This document shows, in pieces, positions 1-5,604 of a stretch of DNA of 6,178 nt. Origin of the DNA: Lachnospiraceae bacterium (GTDB lineage: Bacteria; Bacillota; Clostridia; Lachnospirales; Lachnospiraceae); NCBI GenBank assembly GCA_024695225.1, contig JAILIO010000282.1:1-6178 (forward strand), read 5' to 3'. The notes under the pieces are model-generated. The model saw only the letters and a program-made list of their open reading frames with translations. It did no database searches and had not been told where the DNA came from. How positions within the stretch are numbered: the first letter of the stretch is position 1; each line of letters begins with the position of its first letter. The translations under genes and the position numbers were made by a program.

Positions 1-2293
1 AATTCCTAAAATATATGTCACAGCCCGCATCGCCTGTATAAAGCGTATCCTGACTTCCGATGAAACCACAGTCCATAAACTCTACCTGGCCCGCATAGTT
101 TACAAAAGCCGCGGCACGCTCTGTAGCATCTTTGGTTGTGACAGTCGTTGTCTCCTTTCTGGAAAGATTTATTTTTTCAAGTCCGTTGGGTTCTACACCA
201 TCTTCAATCTCTTCATCAGTCATTTCTTTGTTGAAAGAGTTCTCAAAGGTAACATTCTGGGCTTTGAATCCTGTTGCGTTTTTGGATGTTATGACCGCCG
301 ATCCCCAATACTTCGTAACAGCTCTGGTTATGAACTTATCATAGTCCGCATAGGGATCATAAAGGTTGTTGACAGCACTGTAATAAGCATAACCGATACC
401 GTAATACCAGGTTATCTTCGTGTCATCCTTGTCACCACTGCTGCTTGTCAGAGTGATGTCGGGAACATCGATATAAACCTGTTCCCTGTATGTATCGGGA
501 TCAAGTATTATGGTAACTCTCTGACCTTCTGTCCTGTCCATCAATGCAACAGCATCTACTGCAGCCTGTACAGTCTTGTATTTATTCTTCTGGCCTACCT
601 TCAAGGTCTCTGAATACTCTATCTTTTCTTTTTCCTTTGTGTCTTTTAACAGAAGATCTCTTTCCACTTTAGCGCCATCAACAGTCACATGTGTGGAAGT
701 AGAATACCCGTCCAACGTGATCGTTGCCAGATATCTTCCATCCTTCAGGTTCACTGAATAAGCTGCATCAGCTGCTGTGCCTTCATATACATATCCATCA
801 TGGTCTACATCTGAGAATGTGATCACAGATGGAGTAACATCAAGATCCTCGTACTCTCCCCTTACCTGGGTCAGTCCGATGAAACCTCCTGTCACATCGT
901 AAAGAGCTCTCTTCGCCAGAACTAAATTCTGAGTCGTGGCAACTGACGAGGCTTTAGGTTCTATGATCATGTTGGATAATGCGTAATCATACGCGCCGGT
1001 CAGGGCCACAGTATACTTGGACTCAACACAGAGCTCTGCACTGTAAGTAAAGTTCGCTTTATCATAATCAGCAGTCACCGTTTCAAAGGTGTCCTTATCA
1101 TCAGGGATGAACCGAATCACTATGTCGTCATTATGAATATAATCTGCAAGAGAAGTGTCATCTCCCAAACTAACGGTACCTGACATGGCATATACAGGAG
1201 AAACCTGCACCTTAATATTGTGTGAACTGCTCTCTTTGCTGAAAGAAACCGATCTGGAATCGGGCGCAATAGCAAAACCACTGGCGTCAGTAAGAGCTGC
1301 TTTATAATCTCCGCTTTCAAGTTCAGCAGAATAAGTCAACTTTTCATAGTCAACTTCTGCCTCTGTAACACTTTCATCACTCACTCTTACGAATTTTAAC
1401 CCCCAACCATCGGGAAGCTTATTTCCTGCAAGATCAATACTTCCGCCAACAGGTATAGCAAGATTTTCAGTGATACCGCCTGCCTCTATCTTGGATCCAT
1501 GCAAAGCCAAAATATACTGTCCGTTTTTTTCTACAGGGATATCCACTCTGAATGCTTTGCCGTTTTGTCCCAAAAGCACTTTCATGTCACCAAGTGTTTC
1601 GATATCCTTGCCTGTCAATTGCTTTAAGGTATCAACCTTTTCATTGTTGCAAGTGAAATATCCTACAACAGAAACTGTATTGTCAGGTTCCACCTTATTA
1701 ACGGCAAATATCTTTGCTGCTGCAGGATTCTTGAAATAAAATGAAAGAGTGCCTTTACCTGTTGCTGTATATCTCAGGTGATTTGATTTTGCACCGGACG
1801 TTGTAATAACACCGGATGTACTTATTGTTCCATTGTCATTTGCTGTCTTCAGTGTGGGAATATACAGGGAATCCCCACCTTCCTCATATATGTCTGTCTG
1901 ATGATTTTCAGAGGATTTTGACAAAGTATATGCCACAAGATTGGAAGAAAGGCTGGAATCGGAATAAGTATATTCATAGTATGTATTATGGGGTACATTC
2001 GTAAAATCCCATGCCCCGGGCAAGTAAACCGTTCCACCGACCGGATCCATGTTCTCGTCAGCCCCTTCAACAAGGCCTGCGCTCCCAAGCATCTCATCAA
2101 CAGATGCCTCCGCGACCTGATCCTCTGTTACAGAAACCCCGTCATCGGAACCACTGTCACCCAATCCCTCAGGCGCTGCCAGAGCCGTTGCCGGCACTGC
2201 CCCGAAAGCCATAGACATGGTCATCACTGAAGCAGTGAGACCGGCGCAGAACTTTCTCAGTGTAAATAATGTGCTGCTTTTGTTACCCTTCAT
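1..2293 (-). CDS. Secreted multidomain pectin methylesterase (pectinesterase, CE8), 3' end outside window
   Basis: The frame is open for 764 codons from ATG at 2293 to the left edge with no stop. Visible order: signal peptide (about 1-39), acidic linker (41-83), beta-rich region opening with WDFTN at 95-99 (about 86-275, perhaps carbohydrate-binding-like), three repeats of about 96 residues (282-562), then a right-handed beta-helix pectinesterase domain from about 564. The domain is recognised by YKTVQAAVDAV (572-582), TYREQVYI, VTFENSF and GSQDTLYTG. Asp749 in QDTLY matches the general acid and Gln748 an oxyanion-hole residue of CE8 enzymes. The second catalytic Asp (DFIFG-type motif) and the Arg/Trp motif would lie beyond base 1. 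CE8 enzymes remove methyl esters from homogalacturonan, releasing methanol and exposing it to lyases. Arg726 sits where the QAVAL Gln normally is. Start choice: AGGGGG lies 5 nt upstream. The family assignment is firm; the N-terminal domain names are inference. Confidence 0.9.
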   Translation of the reverse strand, partial: MKGNKSSTLFTLRKFCAGLTASVMTMSMAFGAVPATALAAPEGLGDSGSDDGVSVTEDQVAEASVDEMLGSAGLVEGADENMDPVGGTVYLPGAWDFTNVPHNTYYEYTYSDSSLSSNLVAYTLSKSSENHQTDIYEEGGDSLYIPTLKTANDNGTISTSGVITTSGAKSNHLRYTATGKGTLSFYFKNPAAAKIFAVNKVEPDNTVSVVGYFTCNNEKVDTLKQLTGKDIETLGDMKVLLGQNGKAFRVDIPVEKNGQYILALHGSKIEAGGITENLAIPVGGSIDLAGNKLPDGWGLKFVRVSDESVTEAEVDYEKLTYSAELESGDYKAALTDASGFAIAPDSRSVSFSKESSSHNIKVQVSPVYAMSGTVSLGDDTSLADYIHNDDIVIRFIPDDKDTFETVTADYDKANFTYSAELCVESKYTVALTGAYDYALSNMIIEPKASSVATTQNLVLAKRALYDVTGGFIGLTQVRGEYEDLDVTPSVITFSDVDHDGYVYEGTAADAAYSVNLKDGRYLATITLDGYSTSTHVTVDGAKVERDLLLKDTKEKEKIEYSETLKVGQKNKYKTVQAAVDAVALMDRTEGQRVTIILDPDTYREQVYIDVPDITLTSSSGDKDDTKITWYYGIGYAYYSAVNNLYDPYADYDKFITRAVTKYWGSAVITSKNATGFKAQNVTFENSFNKEMTDEEIEDGVEPNGLEKINLSRKETTTVTTKDATERAAAFVNYAGQVEFMDCGFIGSQDTLYTGDAGCDIYFRN
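608..1450 (-). repeat. Three tandem beta-sandwich-like protein repeats of about 96 residues in the pectinesterase
   Basis: Three diverged modules start near residues 282, 368 and 464. Each opens with a Gly turn and a beta strand (VGGSIDL, MSGTVSL, VTGGFIGL). About 40 residues later each has a Tyr-Ser strand (Y321 TYSAELESGDY, Y417 TYSAELCVESKY, Y512 AYSVNLKDGRY) followed by an AxLT or AxITL strand. The Tyr anchors are 96 and 95 residues apart. The pattern resembles carboxypeptidase-regulatory or Cna-B-type seven-strand folds used as stalks. Repeat homology is visible directly; fold and role are inferred. Confidence 0.6.
1602..1618 (-). repeat. Third copy of the short repeated element, inside the pectinesterase gene
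   Basis: Minus strand TTGACAGGCAAGGATAT differs from the cyclase-leader copy by one base in 17. It encodes LTGKDI in the pectinesterase N-terminal region, so it may be chance coding sequence. It has the same orientation as the other two copies. Confidence 0.3.
2177..2293 (-). other. Signal peptide of the pectinesterase, YSIRK-like
   Basis: Residues 1-39 show a Lys/Arg n-region (K2, K5, R13, K14), a hydrophobic core and an Ala-rich end, with likely cleavage after ATALA (39) or the next Ala. FTLRK followed three residues later by Gly18 and then Ser22 resembles the YSIRK-G/S motif of Gram-positive surface proteins, but the Gly-Ser spacing is one residue longer and Tyr and Ser are replaced by Phe and Thr. 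Export is well supported; the YSIRK relationship is tentative. Confidence 0.8.
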
Positions 2294-2298
2294 GTTTA

Positions 2299-2304
2299 CC
2301 CCCT
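2299..2304 (-). promoter_or_regulatory. Ribosome binding site of the pectinesterase gene
   Basis: Minus-strand AGGGGG precedes the ATG at 2293 with a 5-nt spacer (TAAAC). It fixes the start, which also gives a complete signal peptide. Confidence 0.75.
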
Positions 2305-2322
2305 TTTTAGAAAACTGCAAAT

Positions 2323-2344
2323 CCCCTGACTTTTCTTTCAGGAA
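2323..2344 (-). other. Small hairpin in the pectinesterase mRNA leader
   Basis: In the minus-strand transcript CCTGA and TCAGG pair around an 8-nt purine loop, extendable by two U-G pairs. It lies between the predicted transcription start (about 2392) and the Shine-Dalgarno site, within a leader of about 98 nt. There is no U-tract, so it is not a terminator. It may affect mRNA stability or be fortuitous. I do not recognise a known riboswitch in this leader. Confidence 0.25.
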
Positions 2345-2398
2345 GCCCGATCTTTCGCACTTCTGCAAGGCCAAACTCCCCAAATTGAAATTTTTTTC

Positions 2399-2429
2399 AT
2401 CATAAAGGCTAACATCACGTTAAAGTCAA
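2399..2429 (-). promoter_or_regulatory. Pectinesterase promoter with 19-bp spacer, MerR-type
   Basis: On the minus strand, -35 TTGACT (2424-2429) and -10 TATGAT (2399-2404) each match consensus at five of six positions, but are 19 bp apart rather than 17. MerR-family activators characteristically work on promoters with 19-20 bp spacers, untwisting the DNA to realign the hexamers. A MerR gene begins 99 bp away on the other strand. Transcription would start near 2392. Confidence 0.55.
2410..2422. promoter_or_regulatory. Candidate MerR operator, imperfect palindrome in the promoter spacer
   Basis: TAACATCACGTTA has TAAC/GTTA half-sites, plus one further matching pair, around a 5-bp centre. It lies inside the 19-bp spacer of the pectinesterase promoter, where MerR-family dimers bind. 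It is short and about 2 bp off the spacer centre, so the exact operator boundaries are uncertain. Confidence 0.4.
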
Positions 2430-2438
2430 GAACTTTTT

Positions 2439-2467
2439 CTGAAAAAATCCCTGATTTCTGCTAAAAT
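2439..2467 (+). promoter_or_regulatory. Promoter of the MerR regulator gene, extended -10
   Basis: The -10 TAAAAT (2462-2467) is preceded by TGC, forming an extended -10. The -35 is CTGAAA (2439-2444), four of six to consensus, at a 17-bp spacing. The predicted start near 2474 gives a leader of about 54 nt. The two divergent -35 elements lie within 20 bp, so a regulator bound to the 2410-2422 palindrome could influence both promoters. Confidence 0.5.
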
Positions 2468-2515
2468 ACAGATGTGGTCGACGGACTTGTCCAAAGATCA
2501 CACCCAATATCTGTT

Positions 2516-2520
2516 AAGGA
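2516..2520 (+). promoter_or_regulatory. Ribosome binding site deciding the MerR start
   Basis: AAGGA stands 7 nt before ATG 2528. An in-frame GTG at 2474 would extend the protein by 18 residues, but it coincides with the predicted transcription start, lacks a Shine-Dalgarno site, and its extra residues precede the canonical MerR N-terminus. Confidence 0.75.
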
Positions 2521-2527
2521 CTTATTT

Positions 2528-3355
2528 ATGGATTACAAGATAAATGAACTTGCGAAGCTCCTGGGTATCACCACCATGACCATCAGGCGCTACGAAAATC
2601 ACGGATATATCTCGCCGAGACGCGACGAGTCGGACTACCGTCATTACAGCAACAATGACATCTCCCGCATTGCGGAGATCCGGCTTTTGAGAAAGTGCGG
2701 CCTCACCCATGAAAAGATAGAAGAGCTGCTGGGAAGTCCAAACAGCAGCATCCTGAGTGTGTTCCGGGATCACCTGGCGCATCTGGACTCCCAGATCTCC
2801 CGGCTGCAGTTCCTTCGCCACTGGCTGAAGGACAATATCGAGATGATCGAACGGACACAGGAGATTGGAGAGAGTTTCATCACCTTTGACAATCCCCCAA
2901 TGTACTACGTGACTTACAGCATCGGGGAAAAACTTCTGAAAGACGCCAACCGTCTCACCACCATAAACGGCTTTATGTACAGCGCAGAAGAGGTCCAGCT
3001 GATCCGGCTGTACAAGCGGCAAGACCTTTCGGAAGGCCGTCAGATCCCTCACAGAAGCTGGGCAATAAAGGAGAAGGATGTTTCAAGACTTCACCTGGAA
3101 GGTCTGGTGTATGACAATCCCTGCGTGGAATATTATCCGGGAAAGCATTGCATATACAGCACAGTCACTATCCCCGGGGAGCTGCTGACTGAACCGGAAA
3201 AGCGGGAAACCTATATAGCGGGATTTCTAAAGCGCAGTGAAAAATACTTTCAGAAAAATAAACTGGTCCCGGACGGGGACGCCGCAGTCTTCGTTACAGA
3301 TGTGCTGGGTGAGACCGCGACCTTCCTGGTGTGCCTGCCCGCAAAGCCGCTTTGA
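2528..3355 (+). CDS. MerR-family transcriptional regulator with GyrI/BmrR-like effector domain
   Basis: The 275-residue protein starts MDYKINELAKLLGIT, an N-terminal MerR winged helix-turn-helix. The signature TIRRYENHGYISPRR (18-32) covers the recognition helix and wing, followed by RHYSNNDISRI and LRKCGLTHEKIEELLG, completing a DNA-binding domain of about 70 residues. A helical segment (about 75-118) fits the antiparallel coiled coil that dimerises MerR proteins. The rest (about 119-275), beginning PPMYYVTYSIGEK, has the length and strand pattern of BmrR/GyrI-type small-molecule pockets. It has no Cys cluster like those of metal sensors, so an organic ligand is likelier. It is divergent from the pectinesterase gene and probably controls it and itself from the shared gap. 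It ends 16 bp from the convergent cyclase gene. The family is sure; the ligand is unknown and the effector fold is a pattern-based judgement. Confidence 0.9.
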   Translation: MDYKINELAKLLGITTMTIRRYENHGYISPRRDESDYRHYSNNDISRIAEIRLLRKCGLTHEKIEELLGSPNSSILSVFRDHLAHLDSQISRLQFLRHWLKDNIEMIERTQEIGESFITFDNPPMYYVTYSIGEKLLKDANRLTTINGFMYSAEEVQLIRLYKRQDLSEGRQIPHRSWAIKEKDVSRLHLEGLVYDNPCVEYYPGKHCIYSTVTIPGELLTEPEKRETYIAGFLKRSEKYFQKNKLVPDGDAAVFVTDVLGETATFLVCLPAKPL

Positions 3356-3371
3356 GATTTTCCGGTTTCTT

Positions 3372-4736
3372 TTAATTTTCGCCGGTGATAGTCATTATGT
3401 AGTCGCCGTATTCCATGCCGGTAACCTTCCCGTAGATATCATGTCCGTCACTCAGGACTATGTTGTCGAAAAGATCCAGCGGCGCGGAGGCCGTGAATTT
3501 GATCCGGGTATCGGACATGCCTGTGACCACTGCAGTCTCTGTCACATCTGAAATGTGCTTTCCATCCAGCACCTTGAGAGTCATGTGTTTTCTGTGTTCC
3601 AGGGAAACGATCTCAGCCTCCGGCACTTCAAATGAAATATTTACCGGCTCCCCCAGTCCCTTCACGGAGTATATGGTCACAGATTTCTTAACTCCCTTGG
3701 GCATAACCTTGAAGCTGCCGTCCGTCATGACTTCCGGGGCGATGGCAGCCTTCGTATCTTCCGATATGAATATCTTTCCCGCTGTGGTATAGCTTTCTAT
3801 ACGCCCGGCCAGGTTCACGGCACTTCCTATCACATTGTATCTCACCGCGAATTCAGACCCCACGTTTCCAACCACCGCGTCGCCTGTATTTATCCCGATG
3901 CCCATCCTGAGCTCAGGATAACCCTTCTCCCGGTTCCACTCATTCAGCCTGATCAGGGCCTGCTGCATCATTATGGCCGCCTTGACCGCATTCTCCGCGT
4001 GGTTACCGCATTTCACGGGTTCTCCGAAGATGGCCAGGATGCCGTCACCCTCGTACTCGATTATGGTGCCGCGCATCTCTTTTATTATCACCGCCATGTG
4101 CTGGAAATAATTGTTCAGCATATGGATAAGGGAATCAGGATCCATTTTTTCGCAAATGGCTGTAAATCCCCTGAGATCGCTGATGAGCGCGGTGATGTTG
4201 GCCATGCGGCCCCCGATAGCCAGCCCGTCGGGGCTGTCCAGGATCTTGTCCACCACCTCATCAGAAAGATACCTTCCAAAGACTTCTCGTATGAAGTTGT
4301 TCCGCTTCTGCAATTCCTCGTTCAGAGCTTCGATCTGGTGCATCATCTTCAGATGCTCCTTAACCTCTGTCAGCTCTGTTATATCGGAAATGACCACGAT
4401 GACTCCGGTCACATTTTTGTCTTCAGTGAGTCCGGATGTGGTAACTTTCAGATACTTGATCTGCTCCTCACTCTCGTAGGGGACTATCGTATTGTGGACC
4501 ACTTCGGGCTCGTAGATGGCATCCAGCACCGTCTGGCAGAATTCATCATTTTTCTCGTCCTGGAGAAAGACCATGGCAAACTTCTGTCCGGTAACATCCT
4601 CACTTAGTCCCAGCATCTCGAATGTCTTGGGGCTTATGATGAGCATGGTCCCTTCCTTGTCCAGCACCAGAAGGCCGTCATTCATATCCCTCAGTACACG
4701 GTCTGTTAAATTTAAGATTCCGTCTGCCATTTGCAT
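3372..4736 (-). CDS. PAS-domain class III adenylate/guanylate cyclase with C-terminal beta-rich domain
   Basis: The 454-residue protein has no signal peptide or membrane segment, so it should be cytoplasmic. A PAS domain (about 10-122, GLLVLDKEGT through VIVVISDITEL) leads through a charged helical linker (123-165) into a class III cyclase catalytic domain (about 175-360). Metal-binding Asp187 (ISDLRGFT) and Asp231 (YEGDGILAIFG) are present, as are the transition-state Asn308 and Arg312 (VNLAGR). Catalysis, NTP to 3',5'-cyclic NMP plus pyrophosphate by a dimer, should be intact. The base-selecting positions hold Glu227 and Asn301 instead of the Lys/Asp (or Lys/Thr) of adenylate cyclases, so the product is unassigned. 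Residues about 377-454 form an extra beta-rich domain resembling PilZ without its key motifs. ATGs at 4736 and 4730 both fit; AGG spacing slightly favours the second. It is last in a likely four-gene operon, 78 bp after the isomerase gene. Confidence 0.9.
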   Translation of the reverse strand: MQMADGILNLTDRVLRDMNDGLLVLDKEGTMLIISPKTFEMLGLSEDVTGQKFAMVFLQDEKNDEFCQTVLDAIYEPEVVHNTIVPYESEEQIKYLKVTTSGLTEDKNVTGVIVVISDITELTEVKEHLKMMHQIEALNEELQKRNNFIREVFGRYLSDEVVDKILDSPDGLAIGGRMANITALISDLRGFTAICEKMDPDSLIHMLNNYFQHMAVIIKEMRGTIIEYEGDGILAIFGEPVKCGNHAENAVKAAIMMQQALIRLNEWNREKGYPELRMGIGINTGDAVVGNVGSEFAVRYNVIGSAVNLAGRIESYTTAGKIFISEDTKAAIAPEVMTDGSFKVMPKGVKKSVTIYSVKGLGEPVNISFEVPEAEIVSLEHRKHMTLKVLDGKHISDVTETAVVTGMSDTRIKFTASAPLDLFDNIVLSDGHDIYGKVTGMEYGDYIMTITGEN

Positions 4737-4751
4737 CTTACCTGTCTATAT

Positions 4752-4766
4752 ATCCCTGCCTGTCAA
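4752..4766 (-). repeat. Short repeated leader element, copy upstream of the cyclase
   Basis: Minus strand TTGACAGGCAGGGAT, ending 15 nt before the cyclase ATG at 4736. It matches the copy at 5575-5589 at 14 of 15 positions and shares 16 of 17 bases, counting two flanking bases, with 1602-1618. A second GACAGG (4741-4746) follows 12 nt later and overlaps the likely ribosome binding site. Confidence 0.45.
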
Positions 4767-4814
4767 CCACTTCAGCCCAGGGTATGAACAATGCTTCAAA
4801 AATACAATATCCAC

Positions 4815-5567
4815 TCAGAATCCGAACAGGTGCTGCTCCTCCAGGTAGGATATGGATGCGTCCAGCTCTTCCAGTGTGTGCACCTCGATGGTAAGGGGGA
4901 TTTCCCCGCCCTTACTCCTGTAATACTCATCTGCAGTATTAAACTCTACATTGCCCTGGCCCAGGATCATGTGATCGTCCCACAGGCCCTTATTGTCGGA
5001 AATATGTATGTAACCGACACTGTCACCCGAGGCCTCAAACCATTGAGCCACGGTGTATCTGGTGTAATTTGCATGTCCGATGTCCAGACAGACCTTCACC
5101 CTGTCCCCACTGACATTACTCATCATCCTCTGCAGAGGAACAAAATCCACATCACTGAAATTCTCGATATAGATATTCAGATCGAACTCTTCCGCCAGCC
5201 CCTCATAATACTCCGCTGCGTCTCTGCCCCAGAGTTCTTCCAGACCGCCCCTCACGAAGGGAAGGGCCGTGGAATGGAAAACCACATTCCGGGCTCCCAC
5301 CATCTGCGCCTGTCTGCAGCTCTTCCGGCACCGTTTTCTGGAAATGTTTCGGATATCGTTGTCCGGACTCACGGGATAATTGTCCATAAAAACGCCGTGT
5401 ATGGAGTCCACAAGTCCCGTGTTCCTATACCAATTGTACTGCTCGTCTCCCACAAACTGGTTCAGATAAACCGAAGAGAACTCCAAGATCTCAAATCTCA
5501 GAGTTCTCTTAACCGCATAATCAAACCATTTTTCTTTTTCGACGAACCTGGGCTGAACCTGTATCAT
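4815..5567 (-). CDS. Xylose-isomerase-like TIM-barrel protein (sugar phosphate isomerase/epimerase family)
   Basis: The 250-residue protein is within the usual 250-300 range. Barrel-strand motifs of the xylose isomerase-like/AP endonuclease 2 superfamily appear in order: SIHGVF (His57), NVVFHST (His98), IYIENF (Glu135), VCLDIGHAN (Asp162, His165), YIHISDN (His188, Asp191), DDHMILGQG (198-205) and LTIEVH (Glu228). Glu135, Asp162, His188 and Glu228 are the expected divalent-metal ligands, so an active enzyme is likely. The family interconverts ketoses, epimers or keto acids; the IENF, DIGH and HxxD...GxG pattern fits sugar isomerases/epimerases better than DNA repair endonuclease IV, but the substrate is not readable. 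The start at 5567 is supported by AAGGGA 8 nt upstream. It begins 37 bp after the cNMP-binding gene and precedes the cyclase gene, an unusual setting for a sugar enzyme. No signal peptide. Confidence 0.85.
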   Translation of the reverse strand: MIQVQPRFVEKEKWFDYAVKRTLRFEILEFSSVYLNQFVGDEQYNWYRNTGLVDSIHGVFMDNYPVSPDNDIRNISRKRCRKSCRQAQMVGARNVVFHSTALPFVRGGLEELWGRDAAEYYEGLAEEFDLNIYIENFSDVDFVPLQRMMSNVSGDRVKVCLDIGHANYTRYTVAQWFEASGDSVGYIHISDNKGLWDDHMILGQGNVEFNTADEYYRSKGGEIPLTIEVHTLEELDASISYLEEQHLFGF

Positions 5568-5574
5568 GGATCAA

Positions 5575-5589
5575 ATCCCTTCCTGTCAA
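5575..5589 (-). repeat. Short repeated leader element, copy upstream of the isomerase
   Basis: Minus strand TTGACAGGAAGGGAT, ending 7 nt before the isomerase ATG. Its 3' half doubles as the Shine-Dalgarno site (AAGGGA), but the TTGACAGG half is not needed for ribosome binding and is shared with the copies at 4752-4766 and 1604-1618. Confidence 0.45.
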
Positions 5590-5604
5590 AAATCAAGTCC
5601 CAAT

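Noticed and set aside
2294..2398. Riboswitch in the leader of about 98 nt of the pectinesterase mRNA
   Set aside because: I compared it by eye with the c-di-GMP-I (GEMM) core and found no conserved core; only one 5-bp hairpin is visible.
2474..2527. GTG-initiated extension of the MerR protein by 18 residues
   Set aside because: It lacks a Shine-Dalgarno site, coincides with the predicted transcription start, and ATG 2528 has AAGGA at 7 nt and yields the normal MerR N-terminus.
2522..3052. Minus-strand open frame of 176 codons opposite the MerR gene
   Set aside because: The plus frame is an unmistakable MerR protein with promoter and ribosome binding site; the antisense product has no family features.
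3342..3385. Possible bidirectional terminator between the convergent MerR and cyclase genes (CAAAG/CTTTG hairpin at 3342-3354; CCGG pairs at 3362 and 3382)
   Set aside because: Stems are only 4-5 bp, one lies inside the MerR coding end, and neither has a proper U-tract. Termination may occur elsewhere or be Rho-dependent.
3999..4607. Plus-strand open frame of 202 codons opposite the cyclase
   Set aside because: It mirrors the conserved cyclase coding sequence, lacks its own ribosome binding site and has no recognisable domain.
4761..4766. Perfect TTGACA on the minus strand before the cyclase, considered as an internal promoter; the same hexamer occurs at 5584-5589
   Set aside because: No acceptable -10 lies 16-18 bp downstream in either case (AGGTAA and TGATAC), and the second would start transcription inside the coding region. 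Treated instead as part of the short repeated element.
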